The translations under genes were made by a program, and so were the position numbers. 64,000 nt of DNA from Verrucomicrobiota bacterium (GTDB taxonomy: Bacteria; Verrucomicrobiota; Verrucomicrobiia; Verrucomicrobiales; Verrucomicrobiaceae), in NCBI GenBank assembly GCA_025360015.1, contig JANYCZ010000059.1:1-64000 (forward strand), read 5' to 3'. This document shows positions 22,162 to 31,855 of the stretch, piece after piece; positions within the stretch are counted from its first letter, which is position 1, and each line of letters opens with the position of its first letter. The notes under the pieces are model-generated. The model saw only the letters and a program-made list of their open reading frames with translations. It had not been told where the DNA came from and did no database searches.

Positions 22162-23208
22162 TCAATGCGCCTGCTTCACATGCTCACCGAGCAAATCACG
22201 ACCAAAGTCGCCATCAAAGCTGCGCCAGACGCTGTGCACATGATTGGCATCGTTCTGCGTGTTGTCATACTCAAGCAGGAAGGTCTTGCCCTGCACACGG
22301 TAATAATGCGGCTCGCCGCGCTCCTTGCCGCCCGCCCAGGCAAAATAAATCGGGCCGCCGGCTTGAAACTCTGCGCGTGCAGCATCAGCGATTTCAGGGC
22401 GCATGCGGTCAATGTACTCGGAAATGATGCGTGTGAGCATGTCCTTCTGTTTTTCGTTGAGCTCGGAATTCGCGAGACCGGCAGGTGACAGCGCGCTCAC
22501 TTTGTGCTCAGCAGCGGTGATCATTTCCTTGGGGGCTTCCGTGGTGATGAAGGCTGTCTTGAACTGCTCAGGTGTGAGCGACTTGACGAGCTCACGACCC
22601 AGTTCCTCCTCAACACCGAGCACGCGCAGGCCGGTGAGCGGTCCCTGGCGGATCTCTCCTGGATTGGTGCCCATGAACGCAGGGGTGGCGCGGATCATCT
22701 GGCCGTCCTTGAGGGTAAAATTCAGTGACAGGTGATGCCCTTCGACACGCCAGCCCCAGACTCCCTTGTCAGCAGGTTCGCCGAAGATCGAGACAAAGTA
22801 CTTTTCCGGATCACGCTTTTCGCGCGTGGCTGCGCGCTTGGATTCATCCGCGCCTTCCATTTGATAGAGCACTTCTTCGAGGCTCATGATCGTCACCGCC
22901 TTGGCGGAGCCACGAAAGCTGAGACCCGTATTTAAGAGGGCGTGGGCGAGCAGGCGCTGCTGCGGCGTCATCTCCTTGAGTGGCAGCCCCTTGCGCTCAC
23001 GCGGAATGAAATGCCAGTTTTCACGCTCCTCGGCGGCGAAATCGAAACAGGCCTTCGCCTTTTGCTCCGGGGTCAGCGCTGCCAGAAAGACCTTGGCGAT
23101 GGCGGACATCTGGGTGCCAGCATCGTGAGCCTCGACATTGCGCAGAGTGAAACTGGAAAAAGCAAGGCAAATGCCAAGAAACGGTGAGAGGCGCTGAGCG
23201 AGGTGCAT
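22162..23208 (-). CDS. Secreted DUF3500-family protein
   Basis: FLAALTPEQKAKACFDFAAEERENWHFIPRERKGLPLKEMTPQQRLLAHALL is characteristic of DUF3500. Confidence 0.75.
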   Translation of the reverse strand: MHLAQRLSPFLGICLAFSSFTLRNVEAHDAGTQMSAIAKVFLAALTPEQKAKACFDFAAEERENWHFIPRERKGLPLKEMTPQQRLLAHALLNTGLSFRGSAKAVTIMSLEEVLYQMEGADESKRAATREKRDPEKYFVSIFGEPADKGVWGWRVEGHHLSLNFTLKDGQMIRATPAFMGTNPGEIRQGPLTGLRVLGVEEELGRELVKSLTPEQFKTAFITTEAPKEMITAAEHKVSALSPAGLANSELNEKQKDMLTRIISEYIDRMRPEIADAARAEFQAGGPIYFAWAGGKERGEPHYYRVQGKTFLLEYDNTQNDANHVHSVWRSFDGDFGRDLLGEHVKQAH

Positions 23209-23403
23209 GGTGGTGAATGAATCGGCGTGAATGGTTGGCGGGGCAAGTCGAACGCTCCTTCCACCAGCGGTTTGTCATTCATTGTCATCAATTTTCGTGT
23301 TTGCGCACGCCGAGTCGTTGACACTTTCCGCCGCGAGGTTGTAGTCTGATGATTATCGTAAAATACCGATTTCTCGTACCACCCGCCACGCCGATCCGAA
23401 TTC

Positions 23404-25062
23404 ATGTACTCCAATGAAGCATACCTCCTCGAACAGCTCGAAGAAACCGGTCAGCTGACCGGGCGTGACATCCAGCAGGCAAAAACGGGGCTGAAACCCG
23501 GCGAGAGCGCCATTGCGGTGCTGATTAAATCGGGAGCGATCACGGATGAGCAGATCGCACGTACGGTGGCGGTGAACTCCGGCATGGAATACGTTGATTT
23601 GAACGGCTTCGAAGCCAACCCTGCCCTGAAGGGGCTCGTTCCTGTGGATGTGGCGAAGAAATATAAAATCGCGCCGCTGGGGATGAATCAGAGCACCTTG
23701 CAGATTGCGGTGGCCGACCCGTTTGATTTCGAAACGCTGGATGCGCTGCCACACGTGCTGCAGCCAGACATTGAGTTCTTCTGCTCCACACCGGCGCTGA
23801 TCAAGACCGTACAGTCCAACATCTATGGCAATGACGCCATTCTTGGCATTGAAACGAAGGGCGCAGACGCTGGCACTTCCTCAGATGCCGATGCCCCGGT
23901 CATCAAGCTGGTGCAGAACCTGCTGATGGAGGCGTTCAAGCAGAAGGCTTCTGATATTCATATTGAACCGCTGGAAAAGGACATCCGCATCCGCTACCGC
24001 ATGGACGGCGTGCTGGTGGACGTGGAGCATCATCCGAAACGCCTGCACTCCGCGATCATCGGCCGTATCAAAATCATGACCGGCTCCATGCAGCTGGATG
24101 AAAAGCGCGTCCCGCAGGACGGCCGCATCCAGATGCACTTCAACGACAAGGAGATCGACATGCGTGTGTCCATCATCCCCACCAACAACGGCGAGAGCGT
24201 CGTCATGCGTGTGCTCGACAAGAGCAGCCTCAAACTCGGCCTGGTGGATTTGGGATTCTTGAGTGATGACCAGGCCTCCTTTGAGCAGCTCATCACACTG
24301 CCGGACGGCATCATTCTGGTCACCGGCCCGACGGGCTCCGGTAAAACGACCACGCTGTACGCCTGCCTCAATTTCATCAACCGCCCTGACCGCAAGATCA
24401 TCACGGTGGAAGACCCGGTCGAATACGAACTCGCCGGGATCAATCAGGTCATGGTGAGGGAAGACGTGGGCATGACCTTCGCTGCGGCACTGCGCGCCAT
24501 GCTGCGGCAGGCGCCCAACATCATCATGCTGGGGGAAATTCGAGACTTGGAGACGGCTTCCATCGCCATCCAGGCCTCGCTCACAGGCCATCTGGTCTTT
24601 AGTACGCTGCATACAAACGATGCCCCGAGCGCCGTGGCACGTCTCACGGACATCGGGGTCAAGCCCTTCCTCACCGCCTCCGCCGTGCGGGCGATCGAAG
24701 CTCAGCGGCTCGTCCGCAAGCTCTGCCCGGACTGTAAACAGCCCGGCTCTCTGTCCACTCATGAACTGCGTTCCCTCGGACTCGAAGCAGCCCAGATGGC
24801 CGAGTCCACCATCATGAACGCCGTCGGCTGCTCCAAATGCCGCCAGCGCGGCTTCCGCGGCCGTATGTCCATCGTCGAAATTTTCAAGATCAACGACGAA
24901 GTGCGCGGCATGATCAATCAGCAGCTCACCACCCCCCAGCTGCGCAAACGTGCGCGTGAACTGGGCATGCGCACCCTGCGTGAGGATGGCATCCGCAAGG
25001 TACTTTCCGGCTCCACCACCGCCGACGAGGTCATTGAGTCGACCATGTCCGACGCCGATTGA
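23404..25062 (+). CDS. Type II secretion / type IV pilus assembly ATPase (GspE/PilB family), copy 1
   Basis: MshEN-like N-domain, GPTGSGKTTTLYACLNF, TVEDPVEYELAGINQV, tetracysteine CPDC...CSKC. Confidence 0.92.
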   Translation: MYSNEAYLLEQLEETGQLTGRDIQQAKTGLKPGESAIAVLIKSGAITDEQIARTVAVNSGMEYVDLNGFEANPALKGLVPVDVAKKYKIAPLGMNQSTLQIAVADPFDFETLDALPHVLQPDIEFFCSTPALIKTVQSNIYGNDAILGIETKGADAGTSSDADAPVIKLVQNLLMEAFKQKASDIHIEPLEKDIRIRYRMDGVLVDVEHHPKRLHSAIIGRIKIMTGSMQLDEKRVPQDGRIQMHFNDKEIDMRVSIIPTNNGESVVMRVLDKSSLKLGLVDLGFLSDDQASFEQLITLPDGIILVTGPTGSGKTTTLYACLNFINRPDRKIITVEDPVEYELAGINQVMVREDVGMTFAAALRAMLRQAPNIIMLGEIRDLETASIAIQASLTGHLVFSTLHTNDAPSAVARLTDIGVKPFLTASAVRAIEAQRLVRKLCPDCKQPGSLSTHELRSLGLEAAQMAESTIMNAVGCSKCRQRGFRGRMSIVEIFKINDEVRGMINQQLTTPQLRKRARELGMRTLREDGIRKVLSGSTTADEVIESTMSDAD

Positions 25063-25108
25063 TTTACATTCCTCGAATCTCCAACGAACTTCAATCTTAC
25101 AGACGACT

Positions 25109-26773
25109 ATGACCCCCCATAATGTGGTAGAGATGCTCAAAAGCCGGGGCGTGATCGACAAAGGTCTCGCCTATGACATCGAGCAGGATGCCGTGCAAAA
25201 CGGCAAAGACATTGTTCAGGTGCTGCTGTCCTACGGCATCTACACCACTGAGGACGAATTCTGGGCGCAGGTGGCCGATGAACTGGGCGCCGACCACTTC
25301 GATCTCGACAATTTCGAGCCACCGCCCTCCGTGGTGGCGTTGATTCCGGGGGGGATGGCGCGTCTCTATGGCGCATTCCCGATCACTCTGGATGCCCAAG
25401 GCCTCCATGTGGCCTTCACCGATCCGCTGAATCCCCAGCTGGTCGAGGACCTGCGTTTCGGTCTCGAAAAAACCATTGTGCCGGTAGTCGCCCGCCGCAG
25501 TCAGGTACTGAACCTGATCGAGAAGTACTATGGTGCCGGCGCACCCAGCATTGAGGAAATTTTCGGCCAGCTCGGCAAGGCTGGCAAAGACGGGATCACG
25601 GCTGAAGCCGAAGCCAATTCCGCGCCCATCGTCAAATTCGTCGATCTGGTGATGCAGCAGGCCATCAAGGAACGTGCCAGCGACATTCACTTTGAGCCGT
25701 TCGAGCGTGAGTTCAAAATCCGCTACCGTGTGGATGGCTCCCTCTATGAGATGGCGCCGCCACCGCTCCACCTGGCGACTTCCATCATCTCCCGTGTGAA
25801 GGTGATGGCGAGCATGAACATCGCCGAGCGCCGCATCCCGCAGGACGGACGCATCATGACCAACGTGGGCGGCAAGCCGGTGGACATGCGCGTAAACTCC
25901 CTGCCCACCCAGCACGGCGAGTCCGTGGTATTGCGCGTTCTTGACCGTTCATCAATCAACATTGAGCTCGATGCGCTGGGCATGCAGCCCTTTCTTCAAG
26001 ACTACATCGTCGAGACCATCCACAAGCCCAATGGCATCTTCATCGTCACTGGTCCGACTGGTGCCGGCAAGACCACCACGCTCTACGCCTGCCTGCGGCG
26101 GATCAACACCATCGACTGCAAGCTGATCACCGCCGAAGACCCGGTGGAATACGAGCTCGATGGCGTCATGCAGGTGCCGATCAACGAGGCCGTCGGACTG
26201 ACGTTTGCCAAGGCCCTGCGTTCCTTCCTGCGTCAGGATCCCGACCGCATCATGGTGGGAGAAATGCGCGACCTTGAAACCGCCCAGATCGCGATCCAGG
26301 CCTCGCTCACCGGCCACTTGGTGCTCAGCACCCTGCATACGAATGATTCCGCCGGTGCTGTCACACGTCTGGTGGACATGGGAGTGGAGCCCTTCCTCGT
26401 CTCAGCCACGCTGGAGGGGGTGCTCGCCCAGCGCCTCCTGCGCACCATCTGCAAAAGCTGCCGCTCACCGTATGAGCCCAGCCTGCACATTCTCAATCAG
26501 CTCAATCTCACGCCGGAAGATATCGGCGGGAAACACTTCTACACCGGCTCAGGCTGCTCCGTCTGCGGCAGCAGCGGCTACAAAGGCCGCAAGGGCCTTT
26601 ACGAACTGCTGGATGTCACCGACCCCATCCGCGAGCTCATCACCAGCCGCGCCCCCTCCATCGTACTGAAGCAGAAAGCCATTGAGCTGGGCATGGTCAC
26701 CCTGCGTGAAGACGGCCTGCGCAGCATTTATGATGGCTCGACAACCATTGAAGAAGTCCTGAAATACACCTGA
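25109..26773 (+). CDS. Type II secretion / type IV pilus assembly ATPase (GspE/PilB family), copy 2
   Basis: GPTGAGKTTTLYACLRRIN, TAEDPVEYELDGVMQV, CKSC...CSVC; start at MTPHNVVEMLKSRG. Confidence 0.92.
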   Translation: MTPHNVVEMLKSRGVIDKGLAYDIEQDAVQNGKDIVQVLLSYGIYTTEDEFWAQVADELGADHFDLDNFEPPPSVVALIPGGMARLYGAFPITLDAQGLHVAFTDPLNPQLVEDLRFGLEKTIVPVVARRSQVLNLIEKYYGAGAPSIEEIFGQLGKAGKDGITAEAEANSAPIVKFVDLVMQQAIKERASDIHFEPFEREFKIRYRVDGSLYEMAPPPLHLATSIISRVKVMASMNIAERRIPQDGRIMTNVGGKPVDMRVNSLPTQHGESVVLRVLDRSSINIELDALGMQPFLQDYIVETIHKPNGIFIVTGPTGAGKTTTLYACLRRINTIDCKLITAEDPVEYELDGVMQVPINEAVGLTFAKALRSFLRQDPDRIMVGEMRDLETAQIAIQASLTGHLVLSTLHTNDSAGAVTRLVDMGVEPFLVSATLEGVLAQRLLRTICKSCRSPYEPSLHILNQLNLTPEDIGGKHFYTGSGCSVCGSSGYKGRKGLYELLDVTDPIRELITSRAPSIVLKQKAIELGMVTLREDGLRSIYDGSTTIEEVLKYT

Positions 26774-26894
26774 TTCCGGCGACGCAAGCTGGCTCAGCCT
26801 GTCCGTATGCATCCCTGCATATTATTTGATGGACAGAACGCCAGCCGTCCCGGTATTCTAAAATTACACCGAACAACCGCCGCAGATACGCCCT

Positions 26895-28178
26895 ATGCCC
26901 ACGTTTCATTACATCGCCCTGGATCAGAACGGACAGGAAACCGCCGGAGATCTTGATGCTGCCTCCGAGGCAGATGCCATCAATCAACTGCGCCAGTCCG
27001 GCCTGTATCCGACCAGCGTCGCCGCTGAAGGTCAGGGGCAGGCGGCTGCCATCAAGAAACGGGTCAAATCCAGCTCGAAGGGCAAGACGAAGTCCGTCAA
27101 AGTCGGTGCCAATGCCAAGGTGAAGAGCAAGAGCCTGATGATTTTCACGCGTCAGCTCGCAACACTCATCGACTCCGGACTGCCCTTGCTGCGCGGTCTC
27201 ACCGTGCTGGGCCGGCAGGAGCCGAATCTGGTGATGAAAGGGACGATCACCACCCTCGCGGACAATGTGCAGACAGGCAGTACTTTCTCCGAAAGCCTGC
27301 AGCAGTACCCCCGCATCTTCAACAAGCTCTACGTCAACATGGTGAAAGCCGGCGAACTTGGCGGTGTCCTTGAACTCGTTCTCAACCGTCTCGCCGAGTA
27401 TCAAGAGAAGGCCCAGAAGCTCAAAAACAAGATTGTTGCCGCGATGGTTTACCCCATCATCGTCATGTTCATCGCCGCAGGCATCATGGTCTTCCTCATG
27501 ATGGTCATCGTGCCACGCTTTGAGTCCATCTTTGATGACATGATCCCTGGCGGCAAAGAAAAGCTCCCGGCGCTGACCAAATTCGTCATCAACTTCAGCC
27601 GCGACATGCTTGACTACAAATGGGTTCTGCTGAGCCTCATTGCCGGAAGCGTGGCTGGCTGGCGTGTGCTCGCCTCCACCCAAGGCGGACGCCGGTGGAT
27701 TGATCGCATGAAACTCAAGCTTCCGCTCTTCGGCGATGTGCAGCGCAAGACCGCCATTTCACGCTTCACCCGCACCCTGGGAACCCTGGTGACCTCCGGT
27801 GTGCCGATCCTGCAAGCCTTGAACATCACCCGTGACACCGCCGGCAACATGATTGTTTCCGACGCCATCACCAAAGTGCATGATGCCGTGAAAGAAGGTG
27901 AGTCCATGGTCGCCCCCCTGGAGTCCAGCGGCGTGTTCCCACCCATGGTGATCTCCATGGTCGATGTGGGTGAAGAAACCGGCCAGCTCCCCGAGATGCT
28001 TCTCAAAATCGCCGATGTGTATGAAGACGAAGTGGACAATGCCGTATCCGCCCTCACCTCCATGCTGGAGCCGCTGATGATCGTCGTCCTCGCCGTCGTC
28101 GTCGGTGTGATCGTGATGGCCCTCTTCCTTCCGCTCATTGAAGTGATCAAGAACCTCAGCGGCGGCGCTGGCGGCTAG
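26895..28178 (+). CDS. Type II secretion/type IV pilus inner-membrane protein (GspF/PilC)
   Basis: FTRQLATLIDSGLPLLRGLTVL, SRFTRTLGTLVTSGVPILQALNITRDTAGN, MVDVGEETGQLPEMLLKIADVYEDEVDNAVSALTSMLEPLMIVVLAVVVGVIVMALFLP. Confidence 0.93.
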   Translation: MPTFHYIALDQNGQETAGDLDAASEADAINQLRQSGLYPTSVAAEGQGQAAAIKKRVKSSSKGKTKSVKVGANAKVKSKSLMIFTRQLATLIDSGLPLLRGLTVLGRQEPNLVMKGTITTLADNVQTGSTFSESLQQYPRIFNKLYVNMVKAGELGGVLELVLNRLAEYQEKAQKLKNKIVAAMVYPIIVMFIAAGIMVFLMMVIVPRFESIFDDMIPGGKEKLPALTKFVINFSRDMLDYKWVLLSLIAGSVAGWRVLASTQGGRRWIDRMKLKLPLFGDVQRKTAISRFTRTLGTLVTSGVPILQALNITRDTAGNMIVSDAITKVHDAVKEGESMVAPLESSGVFPPMVISMVDVGEETGQLPEMLLKIADVYEDEVDNAVSALTSMLEPLMIVVLAVVVGVIVMALFLPLIEVIKNLSGGAGG

Positions 28179-28221
28179 ACCGGCCAAACCTGCAGCTACA
28201 CCCCAACCTTTCTCTGGAGTC

Positions 28222-28899
28222 ATGAAAACAACCCTCTTCAAATTCCGTTCTCGCGCACGCGCCTTCACCTTGGTGGAGATGCTCATCGTGGTCACCATCA
28301 TCTCGATGCTCGCCGCCCTGACCCTCGGCGGCTATACCTATGCCATGCGCTCCTCCAAGCGGCGCCTCACCACTGGAGCATTCGAGGCGATCAAACTCGC
28401 TCTTGAACGTTACAATTCGGATTTCGGCGAATACCCACAGCCCGCCGCCACCAATCAAATGGTCCAGTTCCCTCCGGGGACCTTAGCCTATGACACGTCC
28501 GGGGCGGCATGCCTCTACCAGGCGCTGACGGGAGATGGTTATGACCAGATCAGCGGGGTCACTGCAGCAGGCGGCGGAGGTGGAACTTCGGATGGAAAAG
28601 TGGAGGGCACCAACGAGATCAAAAACAAAATGTTCGTCGAAGTCCCCCAGACCATCTTCACCCGCAAAGGCTCCACCTACATTCTTATCGATGGCTTTGG
28701 TCACCCGTTTCAATACATCAAGGCCGCTCTTCCAGCCGTCGCTGTCGGTGGCGCGGCTCCCGCCCCCGTTACGCCCACCACCATTAACTCCACCTACGAT
28801 CTGTGGTCATTTTCAGAGGACGAAGTAAACACCTACAAGAAAAGCATCGACACGCTGAAAGACCCCACGCTTTCCGTGAAATGGATCAAAAATTGGTGA
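28222..28899 (+). CDS. Type II secretion pseudopilin (GspG-like)
   Basis: N-methylation motif RAFTLVEMLIVVTIISMLAALTLGGYTYA directly after the PilC gene. Confidence 0.85.
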   Translation: MKTTLFKFRSRARAFTLVEMLIVVTIISMLAALTLGGYTYAMRSSKRRLTTGAFEAIKLALERYNSDFGEYPQPAATNQMVQFPPGTLAYDTSGAACLYQALTGDGYDQISGVTAAGGGGGTSDGKVEGTNEIKNKMFVEVPQTIFTRKGSTYILIDGFGHPFQYIKAALPAVAVGGAAPAPVTPTTINSTYDLWSFSEDEVNTYKKSIDTLKDPTLSVKWIKNW

Positions 28900-28966
28900 T
28901 GCGAGGCTGCTGCATCCTTTGAAAAACGATATTGACGGCTGGTTCATGGGCGAAGATTGATAACGT

Positions 28967-29314
28967 ATGCCCATTGGTCTTGCCATTGCCTCCATTCTTG
29001 CGCTGTTCATCAGCTTCTGGACGCTGAACATCGCGCGTGACCCGAGCGTCTGGCGCCTCTGGTGGATGGATCTCCTGGGAGTTCTTGACGTCGATTCCGA
29101 CCGTGAGCAGCGGCGGAGTCAGGAGCGCCAGATGTCCTTCATTTGCTATGCCTTGTTCATGCTGCTGCTGGCCAGCAGCCTGAGCGGCGCTTTCTGGACG
29201 GTGGATCTCGTACGAGAATTCAAACGCGACAAGACGCGATTTGAACGCGAGGTGGACAGCTCCGCCCGCGAATTCGAAAAAGTCAAAAGCAAGCCGCAGA
29301 GCATCAAACGCTGA
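28967..29314 (+). CDS. Hypothetical membrane protein (two predicted TM segments)
   Basis: Hydrophobic segments IGLAIASILALFISFWTLNIA and FICYALFMLLLASSLSGAFW. Confidence 0.45.
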   Translation: MPIGLAIASILALFISFWTLNIARDPSVWRLWWMDLLGVLDVDSDREQRRSQERQMSFICYALFMLLLASSLSGAFWTVDLVREFKRDKTRFEREVDSSAREFEKVKSKPQSIKR

Positions 29315-29400
29315 GCCTCCGGGCCAGCAGGAGCCGGATTTTGGTTTGCACGGGGCGTCCATCGCTGCGAAGGAAACGTTTCATTCCATTCCCGACCCCC

Positions 29401-30195
29401 ATGAACCGCCAGGAAAACCTCGAAGCTCTCTTTCGCAACGGCAAGACCGTCATTCTCCCCATCGACCACGGTTGCGCCATTCCCGTGCCTGGTTTGGAAA
29501 ATCCCTTTCAGCTCATCGATCAGGTCAATGAATTCGTCGATGGCTACGTCATGAACCTCGGCGTCGCCCTGCGTGCTGCCGACAGCCTTGCAGGCAAGGG
29601 CATCATCCTGCGCACGGACGTCTACAACACCCGCACCACCGGTGAAGGTGCTGGCAGCATCGGCGTCTATGGCGTCGAGGAGGCGGAAATGGTGGGTGCC
29701 AATGCCGTCATGAACATGCTCTACCCTGGCTCCGCCTATGAGAAGGCCAACTTCCAGGAGTGCGCCGACCTCATTCGCCTCAGCCTCGACACGGACATCC
29801 CCGTCATCCTTGAGTCCCTGCCCTTCGCTCTCGGTGCGCCGGAAAAATACACGGTGGAAAATGTCAGCTTCGCCGTCCGCCTCGCAGCCGAACTCGGCTC
29901 CGATGTCGTGAAGACCCCCTACCCCACCAACGGCACGGTCGAAGATTTCCGTCGCATCGTGGGGCAGAGCTTCGTGCCGGTCATCATCCTTGGCGGTGCT
30001 GCCATGGGAGACGACGCTGGCCTCTTGAAGATGGTCGAGGACGCCATGGACGCCGGAGCCGCTGGCATCGCCATTGGTCGCAATGTCTGGCAGCACAAAA
30101 ATCCTGCCGCCATCTCCCGCAGCCTCGCCGCCATCGTGCATGAAGATGCCTCCGCTCTCGAAGCCCTCGCGCTGCTGAAAGAACCGGTGCGCTAA
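29401..30195 (+). CDS. Class I (archaeal/DhnA-type, DeoC/LacD-fold) fructose-bisphosphate aldolase-like protein
   Basis: VILPIDHGCAIPVPGLENP, DVVKTPYPTNGTVEDFRRIVGQ, VIILGGAAMGDDAGLLKMVEDAMDAGAAGIAIGRNVWQ. Confidence 0.85.
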   Translation: MNRQENLEALFRNGKTVILPIDHGCAIPVPGLENPFQLIDQVNEFVDGYVMNLGVALRAADSLAGKGIILRTDVYNTRTTGEGAGSIGVYGVEEAEMVGANAVMNMLYPGSAYEKANFQECADLIRLSLDTDIPVILESLPFALGAPEKYTVENVSFAVRLAAELGSDVVKTPYPTNGTVEDFRRIVGQSFVPVIILGGAAMGDDAGLLKMVEDAMDAGAAGIAIGRNVWQHKNPAAISRSLAAIVHEDASALEALALLKEPVR

Positions 30196-30217
30196 ACCAG
30201 TTTCGTTTCAACCCACC

Positions 30218-30859
30218 ATGAAACGACTGCTTCTCGCCGCCAGCCTGTTCACCGCCTGCTCTCTTCACGCCCAGCAGCTTCAATCCTTCGACATCAAGGC
30301 CGACGGCTGGGCTGAAGGCGAGCCGCCAAAGGATGTCTTCGTCGTCGATGGCACCATCAAGATCGCTGCGCGCGATGGCAACAAAGCCATCGTCATTGAT
30401 CCCAATCCCATCACCGACGCCAGCGCCCAGTTCGCCGTCTCCGCCAGCGGCAATGCCAGCATTGAGGCCAGGATTCTCGCCATCAAGCGCGGCCGCAGCA
30501 CGCCGCGCTTCGGCGTCAGCGTTCATGGCATGAGCGGCCACCGTCTAATCGTCAATCCCGCCAAAAAATCCCTCGATCTCGTCAAGGGTGATCAGACGCT
30601 CGTTTCAGTCCCCTTTGCCTGGACCAGCGAAGTCTGGGTGAAGGTCAAACTCGAAGCCAAAAAGGGCGCAGGAGACGCCTGGGCCATCACCGGCAAAGCC
30701 TGGACCGCCGACGCGGCCGAGCCTGCCGAGCCCCTCATCAAACACGAGGAAACCAAACTCAAGGGCCAGGGCAAATGCGCCATCTGGGCCACCCCCTTCT
30801 CCGGCGAGCCGGTGTTCTTTGACGACATTAAAATCAGCGTCGAAACTGCGGCTCCTTAA
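30218..30859 (+). CDS. Secreted hypothetical protein, possible concanavalin-like/DUF1080-type fold
   Basis: Signal peptide MKRLLLAASLFTACSLHA and beta-rich body. Confidence 0.5.
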   Translation: MKRLLLAASLFTACSLHAQQLQSFDIKADGWAEGEPPKDVFVVDGTIKIAARDGNKAIVIDPNPITDASAQFAVSASGNASIEARILAIKRGRSTPRFGVSVHGMSGHRLIVNPAKKSLDLVKGDQTLVSVPFAWTSEVWVKVKLEAKKGAGDAWAITGKAWTADAAEPAEPLIKHEETKLKGQGKCAIWATPFSGEPVFFDDIKISVETAAP

Positions 30860-30918
30860 AGTAGAGTCTTGTTCCTGCGGAACAAGACACCCTTGTTGCA
30901 CAGCAACAAGGCAACTTT
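30858..30918. repeat. Double perfect-hairpin element
   Basis: GTCTTGTTCC-TGC-GGAACAAGAC (30866-30888) then CCTTGTTGC-ACA-GCAACAAGG (30891-30911), bounded by AAAGT...ACTTT. Confidence 0.85.
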
Positions 30919-30925
30919 CCATCGC

Positions 30926-31789
30926 TCACGGCGTGGACGGTGGGCTGACGGTGGTGCTGGCAGGCAGCGTGGCCGCCGCGTCTTTACCGCTGAGCAGTTC
31001 GAATTTCGTCAGGCGGGCAAACATGAACCCGACAAAGACACTGGCATTCATCTCGATGGGAACTCGCAGTTCGTCATCCGAAACCCAGATGGTCGCCTCC
31101 TTCATCTTCTTGTAGGCGCTGAGGACCAGCGTCGTGCGATCGATTTTTCGGATCTGCAGCCCCAGCTTGATGCAGGGGCGCTTTTGCCCCCCATACACAA
31201 TGGTTTCACGCCCCTTCACCTCGAACGTGGTCAGGTAGGGCGTATCCCAGGGCTGCACCACCCGTGTGATTTTTTGCCCGTTCTTCAGTTCCAGGCTGCG
31301 CACATAGAGGATCACAGAAAGAAGGTCATCCATGGGTCCATAGGCGCACGATGTTGTCGAAGTGCTCGGTGAGCCCTTCACCGGCTGTACGTGCGTCTGC
31401 GTGATCACACGGTTCCGTTCAAACGACACGCGGTAGCGGCAGGTCTCTTCACGGTCCGTCTCACGGTACTGCAAAAAGTGCGCCCGCAGATCACCGCGAT
31501 GCATGATGGAGGTCATCTCGCAGTCGTATTTCCACAGCGCACGCGCCAGACCAGTGCTCGCTGCGGTGGCATCAGCACGCAAGAAATCTCCCGCCTCACG
31601 TACAGTCAGCGTCGCCTGCCCCGCCGTCATCACATGACTCCAGCCGATGTCAAAAGTCAGCTTGCCTGGTGGCACCGGCCTCTGGGTTCCGGCGGTGCCA
31701 GGCGTGAGCTCTTTCACCCATTCCGGCGTCTGAGCACGAGCCACCGCATGATTCAGCAAACCAAGGAGGAGGAGCAGCAGAGTGCGCAT
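30926..31789 (-). CDS. Secreted DUF3108-family protein
   Basis: GKLTFDIGWSHVMTAGQATLTV, DDLLSVILYVRSLELKNGQKITRVVQPWDTPYLTTFEVKGRE resembles DUF3108. Confidence 0.65.
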   Translation of the reverse strand: MRTLLLLLLGLLNHAVARAQTPEWVKELTPGTAGTQRPVPPGKLTFDIGWSHVMTAGQATLTVREAGDFLRADATAASTGLARALWKYDCEMTSIMHRGDLRAHFLQYRETDREETCRYRVSFERNRVITQTHVQPVKGSPSTSTTSCAYGPMDDLLSVILYVRSLELKNGQKITRVVQPWDTPYLTTFEVKGRETIVYGGQKRPCIKLGLQIRKIDRTTLVLSAYKKMKEATIWVSDDELRVPIEMNASVFVGFMFARLTKFELLSGKDAAATLPASTTVSPPSTP

Positions 31790-31855
31790 TCAGCAGTATT
31801 CCCCCGATTTTCCCTTTTGCCAGTCTGTGTCTTTTCCGCCACAGTCCCGCCAATC

